DNA of 64,000 bases. It comes from Vibrio furnissii CIP 102972. GTDB taxonomy: Bacteria; Pseudomonadota; Gammaproteobacteria; Enterobacterales; Vibrionaceae. The stretch is from NCBI RefSeq assembly GCF_000176175.1, contig NZ_ACZP01000014.1, positions 1,054,001-1,118,000 of the forward strand, written 5' to 3'. How positions within the stretch are numbered: the first letter of the stretch is position 1; each line of letters starts with the position of its first letter. Under the pieces are notes generated by a model. It did no database searches, was not told the origin of the DNA, and saw nothing but the letters and a program-made list of their open reading frames with translations. A program made the position numbers and the translations under genes. This document shows, one piece after another, positions 1-8,571 of the stretch.

Positions 1-711
1 CACCGAGCAGACCCAATAGGTTGCACCGGCGACAAAACAGCCCACCAGAATCGCAATCGGAAAATCGCGTTGCGGATTCTTAAACTCTTCCCCCATGTGC
101 GCGAAAGCTTCAATGCCGACAAAACACCAGAACATGACCCCCAGCGCGGCGCCGATAGGCCACATCGATGCTTGGGTTAACGGTGGCATCTTCAGATCGT
201 CACTGCTGACATCACCGACCACAAAGAAAGAAGCGATCAGCACAAAGATGCTCAACGCGATGACCGTTTGCAGACGGCCGGAGGATTTGGTACCCGCCAA
301 ATTGACACCAATCAGCAGCGCGATGGTCAGCGCTTGTGCCAATAAAGGGTGGTCAATCGGAGCGGGTAACAGTTGCTGTAAAAACCCGGCAGCCAAAGCA
401 ATTGCTGCGGGAACGCCTACAGGAATGACGCTAACAAAAAGCCAAGCGACCGCGCGCTCTAAGCGGGCGTTAAACGCTTGTCGGACGAAATAGGCCGTGC
501 CACCGGCGTTTGGGTAACGTTTACCCAAGGCGGCAAAGGTCAGGGCGATCGGGCAGATGGCGACAAACAAAATCAACCACGCCCACAACGAGAACTCACC
601 CGCAATCCCTGCCGCAATGGCAGGAATCATGAATAAGCCCGTACCCATTAATGTTGTTGAAAGCTGCCCGATACCGGACAAAAGAGTGATGTCTTGTCTG
701 AGTTGCTGCAC
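1..711 (-). CDS. yjeH: YjeH-like L-methionine/branched-chain amino acid exporter (5' part)
   Basis: APC-superfamily inner-membrane permease whose E. coli homologue exports methionine and branched-chain amino acids. The 237 residues visible show the YjeH signatures in order: GIGQLSTTLMGTGLF in TM1, YPNAGGTAYFV, the LERAVAWLFVSVIPVGVPAA segment and MFWCFVGIEAFAHMGEEFKNP. The rest of the gene runs off the left edge of the window. The start is a GTG at 711-709 preceded by AGGGAACGAGAAC as ribosome site. It is divergent from an Lrp-family gene, the usual arrangement for an amino-acid-responsive exporter, and the intergenic dyads at 836-879 are the likely operator. Family assignment is firm; substrate is inferred from the family. 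Confidence 0.85.
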   Translation of the reverse strand, partial: MQQLRQDITLLSGIGQLSTTLMGTGLFMIPAIAAGIAGEFSLWAWLILFVAICPIALTFAALGKRYPNAGGTAYFVRQAFNARLERAVAWLFVSVIPVGVPAAIALAAGFLQQLLPAPIDHPLLAQALTIALLIGVNLAGTKSSGRLQTVIALSIFVLIASFFVVGDVSSDDLKMPPLTQASMWPIGAALGVMFWCFVGIEAFAHMGEEFKNPQRDFPIAILVGCFVAGATYWVCSV

Positions 712-835
712 GTTCTCGTTCCCTGATCTTTATTATGATTCCCTGTCCATTTGGCATTGCACCAACATAGGGCTTATGGGGAAAAGGATACGCTTAAGTT
801 GTTGTTTATGCATCTGCCAAAGTGGCTGGCTTTCA

Positions 836-879
836 CGTCAAATTGACGCATTTTCTTGGCTTTACCGTCATTTTGACGG
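836..879. promoter_or_regulatory. Paired palindromic operator between yjeH and the Lrp-family gene
   Basis: Two palindromes share the core CGTCA...TGACG: 836-848 (CGTCA-AAT-TGACG) and 865-879 (CCGTCA-TTT-TGACGG). Their centres are 30 bp apart, close to three helical turns, so both would face the same side of DNA. The position between divergent genes suggests binding by the Lrp-family protein encoded at 1019; that partner is inference. Confidence 0.55.
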
Positions 880-1018
880 TTAAAGTATGCGGAAAGTGTG
901 AGAACAAGTAGTCTCACTGGGAAATTTATGTCAAATTAGCGAGGAATCAACAGGATAAGTTGGTGGTTTTTCACCGTGACTGTGCGACGAAAAACCTATT
1001 TGTGTGGAAATTATAAAA

Positions 1019-1468
1019 ATGGATAAATTTGACAACCAGATCATCAACTTACTTCGGCGTGATGCGCGAATGTCCGTGAGTGACATCGCACGTGAAGTGA
1101 GTCTTTCCCGTTCCGCCATTACGGCCCGAATCAAGAAACTCGAACAGGATAAAGTCATTTTGGGCTACCACGCTCAAGTTGCGCAGCCCGAAACAAATAA
1201 CAATGTGTGCGCTTACTTCGCGCTGAAGTTTGATACCTCGGCCAGTTTGCATTCGTGTGAGCGGTACGCCGAAAAATTGTATCAACTGCCGGGGATCAAA
1301 TGGTGCCATGCCATCAGCGGGGAAACCGATTTGATGCTGTATGTGGAAGTGGAGAGCATGGCAGAGCTCAATGCGATTCGCGATGAATTGCAGCTCAACC
1401 CGCAACTGCGGAATTTGATGACGCACGCGGTACTCAAAGAGTTTTTCAATACCAAAAAGCAGGTGTGA
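1019..1468 (+). CDS. Lrp/AsnC-family transcriptional regulator
   Basis: A 149-residue Lrp/AsnC protein of normal family length. The N-terminal helix-turn-helix lies at about residues 20-41 (SVSDIAREVSLSRSAITARIKKL), followed by the RAM/AsnC effector-binding domain with the typical GYHAQV, VCAYFALKF, GETDLMLYVEV and THAVLKEFF strands. I chose the ATG at 1019 because MDKFDNQI matches the usual start; an in-frame GTG lies five codons upstream. It is divergent from yjeH and probably controls it in response to an amino acid. The 88 bp to the following LysR gene shows no clear terminator, so partial cotranscription is possible. Confidence 0.85.
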   Translation: MDKFDNQIINLLRRDARMSVSDIAREVSLSRSAITARIKKLEQDKVILGYHAQVAQPETNNNVCAYFALKFDTSASLHSCERYAEKLYQLPGIKWCHAISGETDLMLYVEVESMAELNAIRDELQLNPQLRNLMTHAVLKEFFNTKKQV

Positions 1469-1556
1469 ATGAACGCACAACCGACTGTGGAACAAGGTGA
1501 GCAGGCGATGGCGCAACGATGTCTTACCAACCAACCAACCGACAAGTGAGTGACGT

Positions 1557-2483
1557 ATGAATCACATCAACCTTAATCTGCTGCGCTCGCTCAAAGTTCT
1601 GCTGGATGAGTGTCATGTCAGCCAAGCCGCCCATAAACTCAACATCACGCAGTCTGCGGTGAGTCGTCAGCTCAGTCAGTTGCGCGAGCTGTTTGCCGAT
1701 CCGCTGTTGGTGCGTGATGGCAATCAGTTGATCCCGACACCGAAAGCGTTACAGCTTCAAGCCAAACTCGAGCATTGGTTTCTCGAACTCGATGAGTTGA
1801 TGGTGGAGGCTGAATTTGAGCCTGCGCAATGGAAAGGGGAGTTTGTGTTGGCGTCGAGTGACTACGTGGCGCAATTTATCTTGCCAGAGATTGTTGAAGC
1901 GATGGCAGTGCAATCGCCGCAGGTGTCGGTCAAATACTCTCTTTGGCAGCCCGATTTGCTGCCGCAGATGGCAGAATCCGACATTCAACTGGCCTCTACC
2001 ATGTCGCCAGAGCCACCAGTCGGCGTGTCGTCGTTGCTGATTGGCGCCGATTATCCGGTGGTGGCGATGCACAATCAGCATCCGTTGGCCGCGCAAGCCA
2101 CGCTCACGGTCGACGATTTGCTCGATTACGCGCACATCAAAGTGATTGGCGGCGGCGATAAAGACACCTACATTGATGAAGCGTTGGCCAAATTAGGCGA
2201 GCGACGCCGAGTCGCCTTGAAAGTCCCGTTTTTCTCCGCGGCGTTTCGCTCCTTGTGTCTTAGTCAGCATTTGATGGTGGTGCCGGAGCACATTGCCAAC
2301 AACCTTCAACACCATTATGACGTGGTGTACAAACGCTTGCCCGTGACGACGCCACTGCACAAGTATTGGTTGTTGTGGCATGCCAAATACGACAATCAAG
2401 CTTCCCATCAGTGGGCGCGAACGTTAGTCCATGCCATCATGACCGAAACATCTTATTCGATTGGGTATGATTACAAATCATAG
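1557..2483 (+). CDS. LysR-family transcriptional regulator
   Basis: A 308-residue LysR-type regulator. The winged helix is at about residues 15-60 (CHVSQAAHKLNITQSAVSRQLSQLRELFADPLLVRDG), in the NodD/LeuO-like style with ADPLLVRDG. The remainder is a periplasmic-binding-protein-like effector domain. It sits 72 bp upstream of a LysE-family exporter on the same strand, so that exporter is the obvious candidate target. The effector cannot be told from sequence. Confidence 0.85.
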   Translation: MNHINLNLLRSLKVLLDECHVSQAAHKLNITQSAVSRQLSQLRELFADPLLVRDGNQLIPTPKALQLQAKLEHWFLELDELMVEAEFEPAQWKGEFVLASSDYVAQFILPEIVEAMAVQSPQVSVKYSLWQPDLLPQMAESDIQLASTMSPEPPVGVSSLLIGADYPVVAMHNQHPLAAQATLTVDDLLDYAHIKVIGGGDKDTYIDEALAKLGERRRVALKVPFFSAAFRSLCLSQHLMVVPEHIANNLQHHYDVVYKRLPVTTPLHKYWLLWHAKYDNQASHQWARTLVHAIMTETSYSIGYDYKS

Positions 2484-2555
2484 CTTTCATGAGAATTGTT
2501 GATTTCAATTAATACGCAAGGCTTGTTAATGTCGTGACTTCACTAAGGAGTTTCT

Positions 2556-3170
2556 ATGACATTCACGGTTTGGCTTTCCCTTCTTACTATCTCGATTTTA
2601 GGTGCGATGTCACCGGGCCCAAGCTTGGCAACTGTTGCCAAACATACGCTGGCGGGCGGCCGAAAAAATGGCCTCGCAGCGGCGTGGGCGCATGCGTGCG
2701 GGATTGGTTTCTATGCGTTTATCACCTTAATTGGTTTGGCGGTGGTGTTGCATCAATCGCCATTGGTGTTTAAGACCGTGAGTTACGCGGGCGCATTTTA
2801 TCTGGCGTATTTGGGATTAAACGCCCTGCGTTCGAAAGGCGGCGTGGCAGCGAAATTGGAATCGGGCGAGCGGGTGACGGTGTGGCAATCGGCGCAAGAA
2901 GGCCTGATGATTTCACTGCTTAGCCCAAAAATCGCATTGTTCTTCATCGCGCTGTTCAGTCAGTACGTCGCTGTTGGCAGCGGAGTGGGCAGTAAAGCGG
3001 CGATCGTGATGACGCCGTGGATCGTTGATGGCCTTTGGTACACCTTGATTACGTTCGTGCTGTCGAGCCCCAAACTGCTGAACAAGTTGCGCGCGAAAGC
3101 GGTGGTGATCGACCGCATCTCCGGCGTGGTTTTGATTGCACTGGCTGTGCGTGTGGTGATGACGGTGTAA
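2556..3170 (+). CDS. LysE/RhtB-family amino acid exporter
   Basis: A 204-residue inner-membrane exporter of the LysE/RhtB family with about six membrane segments. The N-terminal SPGPS (residues 19-23) and the SPKIALFF motif are family hallmarks. The ATG at 2556 has a strong AAGGAG ribosome site. The gene follows a LysR regulator and lies near another amino-acid exporter (yjeH), giving an efflux cluster. RhtB-type substrates include homoserine, threonine and lysine; the one used here is unknown. A hairpin at 3261-3290 ends the unit. Confidence 0.85.
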   Translation: MTFTVWLSLLTISILGAMSPGPSLATVAKHTLAGGRKNGLAAAWAHACGIGFYAFITLIGLAVVLHQSPLVFKTVSYAGAFYLAYLGLNALRSKGGVAAKLESGERVTVWQSAQEGLMISLLSPKIALFFIALFSQYVAVGSGVGSKAAIVMTPWIVDGLWYTLITFVLSSPKLLNKLRAKAVVIDRISGVVLIALAVRVVMTV

Positions 3171-3260
3171 TTGCCTTGGGGTTGGGCTGCCTTGTCTCGG
3201 CACGACCCCCGTTTTTCCCAAAGAAAAAATTGTTCCAAAAAATAAGTAATCCCAAAGAAA

Positions 3261-3290
3261 AAGCCGCTGAGCATGTGATGCCAGCGGCTT
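3261..3290. terminator. Bidirectional hairpin terminator
   Basis: Perfect 9-bp stem AAGCCGCTG/CAGCGGCTT with a 12-base loop, lying between the convergent LysE gene and the small membrane protein gene. Confidence 0.7.
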
Positions 3291-3304
3291 TGTTGTGTCT
3301 GTGA

Positions 3305-3529
3305 TTACGATGATCGGTGATGGCCGCCGGATACGTCTTCAAACTCGCCATCAATGACATGGCCTGGGTTACCCTGCGCCTGATAAAACGGGCGACGTTT
3401 CAGTTGCTTTTCCAGACGTTTTCCTGTGATGACGGCGGCGATAGCCAAGGGAATCGCCAGTAACAGGCTAAACATCAAAGCGAAGAATCCGGTGATCAGA
3501 GCCAGTGTGGTGACTAGAAATCGATACAT
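3305..3529 (-). CDS. Small two-TM membrane protein, unknown function
   Basis: A 74-residue protein starting MYRFLVTTLALI, with a hydrophobic stretch at about residues 4-35 that could make two membrane passes, then a basic segment (GKRLEKQLKRR) and an acidic, His-rich tail. The reading frame is open further upstream to 3583, but ATG at 3529 is preceded by GAGGAGCAGAAC, so I take that start. I do not recognise a family. It is monocistronic, between the LysE gene and hcp. Confidence 0.6.
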   Translation of the reverse strand: MYRFLVTTLALITGFFALMFSLLLAIPLAIAAVITGKRLEKQLKRRPFYQAQGNPGHVIDGEFEDVSGGHHRSS

Positions 3530-3694
3530 GTTCTGCTCCTCTGTGTCATGAGTGGTTACTCTAACCGGGTCAAGATGAATCAAACATGAACAAGATCATC
3601 AAGATATTCAGAATAGGGTTCGAGTCATAATGACTTGTTTGAGTGTTTTTGCCTGATTTTTACGTGGTCGAAATGACCTTGTAAAATGTAATGA

Positions 3695-3712
3695 ATATGA
3701 TAAATGTCATAT
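3695..3712. promoter_or_regulatory. Inverted repeat in the hcp promoter region
   Basis: ATATGA-N6-TCATAT lies about 100 bp before the hcp start in a very AT-rich leader (3584-3811). It does not match an FNR box (TTGAT-N4-ATCAA). hcp genes in vibrios are usually controlled by NsrR and/or FNR, but I could not place a convincing site for either. Confidence 0.3.
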
Positions 3713-3811
3713 AAATCATATAGATAAAAATTGGCACGCAATATGCCATAAGAGCTGCGGAAAGCATAAATAAGCGAGATAAACTCGCCCTCATCACTCT
3801 GGAGCTTCAAT

Positions 3812-5473
3812 ATGTTCTGTATTCAATGCGAGCAAACCCTATCTACCCCTGCTGTGAAAGGTTGTGCCTATGCCCAAGGCATGTGTGGCAAAACAGCAGA
3901 AGTCTCAGACCTGCAAGACGTGCTGGTGTATTCATTACAGGGTGTCTCATTTTGGGCCAATCTGGGCCGCGCATGCGGTGTGACGATCGACGCGATCGAC
4001 CAGTGGGCGCCGAAAGCCTTCTTCGCGACGTTGACCAACGTCAACTTCGACCCTGACCGCATTATTGAATTTGCTCAGTTATCTCATCAATACAAACGTC
4101 AATTGGAACAACAGGTCCGTGCAGCGGCGACGCTGACCGGCTTTGAGATTCCAACATTGTCAGCGGCGGCTGAGTTTGAGCTGCCACAGGACAAAGCGGC
4201 GCTGCTGGCATTTGCACCGACGGCAGCGGTGAACCGTGGCAAAGAGAGCCTGCACGAAGACATCATTGGCCTGCGTTTGCTGTGTTTATATGGCCTCAAA
4301 GGCGCTGCGGCTTATATGGAACATGCGCGCGTGCTGAGCCAAACCGACGATGCAGTGTACGCGGAATATCACCAGATCATGGCGTGGTTGGGTACGGATC
4401 CAACCGACATCGACGCGCTGCTGAAAACTGCGATGCAGATCGGCATGATGAACTACCGCATCATGGAAATGTTGGATAAGGGCGAAACTGAAACCTTTGG
4501 TCACCCAGCGCCCAACCAAGTGAACGTGAAACCGGTCAAAGGCAAATGTATTTTGGTGTCTGGCCACGATTTGCACGATCTAGAAAAAATCCTGCAACAA
4601 ACCGCTGGTAAAGGCATCAATGTTTACACCAATGGTGAAATGCTGCCTGCTCACGGTTATCCAGAATTGAACAAATACCCGCACTTGGTGGGGAACTACG
4701 GCAGCGCATGGCAGAACCAACAAAAAGAGTTTGCTAACTTCCCGGGTGCGATTGTGATGACGTCAAACTGCCTGCTGAACCCGAATGTCGGTCAGTACGC
4801 GGATCGCCTGTTTACCCGCAGCATCGTGGGCTGGCCGGGCGTGGCGCATGTGGAAGGGGACGACTTCAGCGCCGTGATCGCGTGTGCGCTGGCGCAACCG
4901 GGTTTCCAATATGACGAAATTGAGCACTACATTACCGTTGGTTTTGGTCGCAACGCATTGATGGCGGCAGCACCTGCGGTGGTTGATCAAGTGAAACAGG
5001 GCAACATCAAACACTTCTTCCTAGTCGGCGGGTGTGACGGCGACAAAGCAGAGCGCAGCTACTACACCGACTTTACCGCACAAGCCCCACAAGACAGCGT
5101 GATTCTCACGCTGGCATGCGGCAAGTTCCGTTTCAACAAAAATGAATTTGGCGACATCAACGGCATTCCACGTTTGCTCGATGTCGGTCAATGCAACGAT
5201 GCGTATTCGGCCATTCAGTTGGCATTGGCGCTGGCAAACGAATTTGACTGCGGCGTGAATGACTTGCCGCTGACGTTGGTGCTGTCTTGGTTTGAACAAA
5301 AAGCGATTGTGATTTTGCTGACCTTGTTGGCACTGGGCGTGAAAGGCATTTATACCGGCCCAACGGCGCCAGCGTTCCTGACGCCGAACCTGATGGCGGT
5401 GCTACAAGCGCAGTTTGATATGCGCAGCATCACCACAGTCGAAAACGATCTGGCGACCATTCTCGCCGCGTAA
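3812..5473 (+). CDS. hcp: Hydroxylamine reductase / hybrid-cluster protein
   Basis: A 553-residue cytoplasmic hybrid-cluster protein. It reduces nitric oxide and hydroxylamine, protecting against nitrosative stress, with Hcr as electron donor. The N-terminal cysteines C3, C6, C18 and C25 (CIQC...[12 protein letters not shown]) match the class found in enterobacteria and vibrios. The hybrid-cluster ligand regions are all present: [26 protein letters not shown] and [11 protein letters not shown]. It starts at ATG 3812 after a long AT-rich leader. hcr follows after 48 bp containing a stable hairpin, so the two form an operon. Confidence 0.95.
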   Translation: MFCIQCEQTLSTPAVKGCAYAQGMCGKTAEVSDLQDVLVYSLQGVSFWANLGRACGVTIDAIDQWAPKAFFATLTNVNFDPDRIIEFAQLSHQYKRQLEQQVRAAATLTGFEIPTLSAAAEFELPQDKAALLAFAPTAAVNRGKESLHEDIIGLRLLCLYGLKGAAAYMEHARVLSQTDDAVYAEYHQIMAWLGTDPTDIDALLKTAMQIGMMNYRIMEMLDKGETETFGHPAPNQVNVKPVKGKCILVSGHDLHDLEKILQQTAGKGINVYTNGEMLPAHGYPELNKYPHLVGNYGSAWQNQQKEFANFPGAIVMTSNCLLNPNVGQYADRLFTRSIVGWPGVAHVEGDDFSAVIACALAQPGFQYDEIEHYITVGFGRNALMAAAPAVVDQVKQGNIKHFFLVGGCDGDKAERSYYTDFTAQAPQDSVILTLACGKFRFNKNEFGDINGIPRLLDVGQCNDAYSAIQLALALANEFDCGVNDLPLTLVLSWFEQKAIVILLTLLALGVKGIYTGPTAPAFLTPNLMAVLQAQFDMRSITTVENDLATILAA

Positions 5474-5479
5474 TCACAA

Positions 5480-5503
5480 TCAGGCCCTGCGTGCAGGGCC
5501 TGA
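5480..5503 (+). other. Intercistronic hairpin between hcp and hcr
   Basis: Perfect 10-bp stem TCAGGCCCTG/CAGGGCCTGA with a four-base loop and no T-run. It is unlikely to terminate fully; it more likely protects the hcp message or tunes the hcp:hcr ratio. Confidence 0.6.
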
Positions 5504-5521
5504 CAACAAGAGGAGAGCATT

Positions 5522-6565
5522 ATGTCTGCTTGGGCAGAACAGGAGATTCTCGAATTGGTGTGTGCGCGTAAATGGATAGAAACGCCAGACTGTGTCAGCT
5601 TTGAGCTGGCCTCACCCGATACGGTGGCATTTGATTTCAAGCCGGGTCAATTTGCCAGTTTGGGGTTTGAGATTGCCGGTCAAACGGTGTTTCGCGCCTA
5701 TTCCATCAGCTCGATGCCAATGCAGTCGGTATTGCAATTTACCGTCAAACGCGTGGCGGGCGGTCAAGTGTCGACCCATGTGGTGGAATCCCTCAAAGCG
5801 GGGGATGTGATTCGCGTGATGAAGCCGCAGGGGCAATTCAACACGGTCGATTGCCCACCGCGCGAGAAGGTGGTGTTGATCAGCGCTGGGTGTGGCATTA
5901 CGCCCGTGATGTCGATGGCGCGAACGTGGCTTGCGCAGGGCAACGTGGCGATTGATTTTCTGCATGTGGCGCGCAGCCTCTCGGAAACGATTTATGCGCG
6001 CGAATTGCAACAACTGGCCGCGGCTTATCCGCAGTTTCATCTCAAATTATTGCTCAAAGATGCCAGCGGCACCGAACATCCGCAGGGGCGTTTGGATCAA
6101 GTGGGGCTGCAACATTTGATTCCCGACCTGCATCAGCGCACGGTTTATTTGTGCGGGCCAGTGGGCTTTATGCAGGATGTCGAGCGTTACTTACAGGCGC
6201 TTGAGTTTGACATGCAGCATTTCTACCAAGAGAGCTTTACGCCAGTTTACCACGAGAGCTTGACTTCAGCGGTGACCGAGCCGGTGCCGAGGGGCAATTC
6301 GTCGGTGCGTGTACGCGTGGCAGCGTTTGACGCGACAATCGACGCGCCCAGTGAAAGCTTATTGCTCGAGGCTTTGGAAACGGGTCAACTGCCGATTATC
6401 GCCGCGTGTCGTAGTGGCATCTGCGGATCGTGCAAATGCCGCGTGACGTCGGGAACGGTTCGTACCCACAGTCAGGACACCTTAACGGCCGACGAGATTG
6501 CGCAGGGATACGTGTTGGCCTGCTCCACAGTGATCGAATCGGACGTCGATGTTGCGCTCAACTAA
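5522..6565 (+). CDS. hcr: NADH oxidoreductase Hcr
   Basis: A 347-residue flavo-iron-sulfur reductase that passes electrons from NADH to Hcp. The N-terminal half is a ferredoxin-NADP reductase-type FAD domain (FRAYSISSMP) and an NAD domain (LISAGCGITPVMSMAR, YLCGPVGFMQDVE). The C-terminal plant-type 2Fe-2S domain has ligands C296, C301, C304 and C334. The ATG at 5522 follows AAGAGGAGAGCATT. Its position directly after hcp confirms the role. Confidence 0.93.
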   Translation: MSAWAEQEILELVCARKWIETPDCVSFELASPDTVAFDFKPGQFASLGFEIAGQTVFRAYSISSMPMQSVLQFTVKRVAGGQVSTHVVESLKAGDVIRVMKPQGQFNTVDCPPREKVVLISAGCGITPVMSMARTWLAQGNVAIDFLHVARSLSETIYARELQQLAAAYPQFHLKLLLKDASGTEHPQGRLDQVGLQHLIPDLHQRTVYLCGPVGFMQDVERYLQALEFDMQHFYQESFTPVYHESLTSAVTEPVPRGNSSVRVRVAAFDATIDAPSESLLLEALETGQLPIIAACRSGICGSCKCRVTSGTVRTHSQDTLTADEIAQGYVLACSTVIESDVDVALN

Positions 6566-6575
6566 TCAATGTTGT

Positions 6576-6615
6576 GTCAACTCAAGTCACGCCTACTCAA
6601 GTCGCGTCAACTCAA
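6576..6615. repeat. Short direct repeats between convergent hcr and EAL genes
   Basis: GTCAACTCAA occurs at 6576 and 6606, and ACTCAAGTC occurs twice between them. The 80-bp space between the convergent genes has no clean terminator hairpin. The significance of the repeat is unclear. Confidence 0.35.
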
Positions 6616-6645
6616 TGCGGCGCAGTGACGCCATCAATCGCTGAA

Positions 6646-8235
6646 CTATTGGAGGGCCAGTGACAGCTGGCCTTCATCGCACTGCGTGTGTTGATTCAAA
6701 AAGGTGATAAACGCGCACACCGGCAGCGGTTTTGCGTAAAAATAGCCTTGAATGTAGTCTACGCCCAGCTCGCGCAAAATATCGAGCTGTTCCTGTGTTT
6801 CCACCCCTTCCACAATCACCTGCATATTCAAGCTTTGCGCGAGTTGCAGCATCGACACCAACAAGTTGTTGAGATGCAGCTCGTGGCCTAAATTCTTCAC
6901 AAACACGCGGTCGATTTTTAATGTGTCGAAATGGAACTGACGCACGAAATTAAGCCCGGAATACCCCGTGCCAAAATCATCCACCAACAAGCGAATGCCA
7001 GACTGAGTCAAACGCTGAAAATTACGTTCAACGATTTTGAGTTCCTGTTCGCTGAAATCGCCATTTTCTGTAATTTCAAACGCGATGTATTCCGCAAAGC
7101 TTGGGTTTGCATTCACGCGCTCTACCATGCGATAGGTGAACGCTTCATTGCACATTAAGCTGCGATCAATGTTGACGCCAATGTACTTGCCTTGCATCAG
7201 TTCGGCGTTGTTGTCGACCAGTGCCAACGCGCGGTCGATGACAAAATCTGTCAGTTGTTCAATAAAACCCAACCGCTCGGCAAGAGGGATGAATATGGTA
7301 GGCGGAATTTGCCCCTGCGTCGGGTGGTTCCAGCGCAGCAAGGCTTCACAGCCAATCACGTGTTGAGTGGAGGCTTTGACGATCGGCTGAAAATAGACAT
7401 CAAATTGGCGTTCACGCAGTGCATGCAAAATAGAACTTTCTAGGCTTTGTTTTTGCAGTACTTTTTTGCGCTTGTACAGATATGCAGACAACATCACAAA
7501 GTAGATACACAGTAATATCCACGCTTCACTGATAATAAAATGCAGGTAGGTTTTCGGCGTAATATAAAATTCAAGGACCAAAGGAAATACCGAAGATTTA
7601 AACTGCAGTGTATTTATTATCTCTTTGATTTCTTTATTTAAAATTTTGTTTTCATAAACTTTAATTTCAAATGGCAGCAGATCTTCATCAATCACATCAC
7701 TCACAATACGTGTGAGATACCGAGGCGGTATCAACATACTGATACCTTTTAAATCGCTGTTAGCGAAAATATAGATCAGCGAATACGTTTTGGTGATCGC
7801 GGTTTTGGTGTACGCCAGTGTTTCGTGTGAAGGGGAGTGCAGGACTCGCTCAAAAATAGACGGATAGATGTTGACGGCGGAATAGCCTTGCGTGCTGGTG
7901 CAGTAAATCATCGGTGAATGGTTAAAAATACCGATCTCTTTGGCGTAGTCCGATTGGAACACGCTTTGTCGCAGATGACCTGCGACCTCTGAACACGGTC
8001 GTTCATGTTGCACCAGCGTGATTAACGGTTCTGTTTGCTGACGCGTGTGTTGCAGTGCCTGTTCAATAAATTGGATGGATTCTTTACCTAATCGGTCAAA
8101 TCGTTGATGGCTGTATAAGGCGCAAAATAAAGCGTAAGCCAATAAAGCAATCCCGAGCAAAATAACCTGATGTATTAAAGATTGGCGGTCCAATCGTTTT
8201 AGGAAACAACTCAGTTTTGTTCGAATTAATTGCAT
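6646..8235 (-). CDS. CSS-type EAL c-di-GMP phosphodiesterase
   Basis: A 529-residue inner-membrane phosphodiesterase. TM1 is at about 22-41 and TM2 at about 236-254. Between them lies a periplasmic sensor with two cysteines, C81 and C112, the latter in CTS rather than the canonical CSS motif. In E. coli this family uses a redox-sensitive periplasmic disulfide to control activity. The cytoplasmic EAL domain starts at about residue 277. It retains E297-A-L, the metal-binding EITENG and DDFGTGYSGL motifs, the KIDR lysine and EGVET, so it should be active in c-di-GMP hydrolysis. It is monocistronic and convergent with hcr. Confidence 0.88.
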   Translation of the reverse strand: MQLIRTKLSCFLKRLDRQSLIHQVILLGIALLAYALFCALYSHQRFDRLGKESIQFIEQALQHTRQQTEPLITLVQHERPCSEVAGHLRQSVFQSDYAKEIGIFNHSPMIYCTSTQGYSAVNIYPSIFERVLHSPSHETLAYTKTAITKTYSLIYIFANSDLKGISMLIPPRYLTRIVSDVIDEDLLPFEIKVYENKILNKEIKEIINTLQFKSSVFPLVLEFYITPKTYLHFIISEAWILLCIYFVMLSAYLYKRKKVLQKQSLESSILHALRERQFDVYFQPIVKASTQHVIGCEALLRWNHPTQGQIPPTIFIPLAERLGFIEQLTDFVIDRALALVDNNAELMQGKYIGVNIDRSLMCNEAFTYRMVERVNANPSFAEYIAFEITENGDFSEQELKIVERNFQRLTQSGIRLLVDDFGTGYSGLNFVRQFHFDTLKIDRVFVKNLGHELHLNNLLVSMLQLAQSLNMQVIVEGVETQEQLDILRELGVDYIQGYFYAKPLPVCAFITFLNQHTQCDEGQLSLALQ

Positions 8236-8571
8236 ACAGTATCGAATTCCAACTCAGCCTCGTTGCCATGGCGAGTATGTTTGTGTGACGGATGGTTTGA
8301 CCAGTAACTATTTGCCATATTAGGTATTTTTAATCCGTTAAACGAACGAACATCATCGTCGATAGCCATGAAATAGTCAATGTTTCTACTTATTTCTGTT
8401 GATGAGTATGCGAGGTAATTAATCAGGATATACTGATATATAATTTATATTATTCTGACATTTTAATAATTATAACATTCAGGTTTTAATTCATTTATTA
8501 AATAATATAAACAAAAACTAATAATAAAAACGCCCCGAATGTTCGGGGCGTTTTGTCAGGTTTTACCGGGG
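8236..8571. other. AT-rich intergenic region
   Basis: Promoter side of the EAL gene. It becomes strongly AT-rich at about 8400-8530 and ends in the terminator of the DUF748 gene. I see no gene in it. Confidence 0.5.
8527..8554 (-). terminator. Rho-independent terminator of the DUF748 gene
   Basis: CGCCCCGA/TCGGGGCG stem with a four-base loop, flanked by A and T runs. It lies just after the stop at 8572 on the minus strand. Confidence 0.85.

Noticed and set aside
3625..3810. 61-residue minus-strand ORF in the hcp leader
   Set aside because: It fills an AT-rich promoter region, has biased low-complexity composition and no plausible ribosome site.
3584..3811. FNR or NsrR box at hcp
   Set aside because: Expected from family knowledge, but no stretch matches either consensus well enough to mark.
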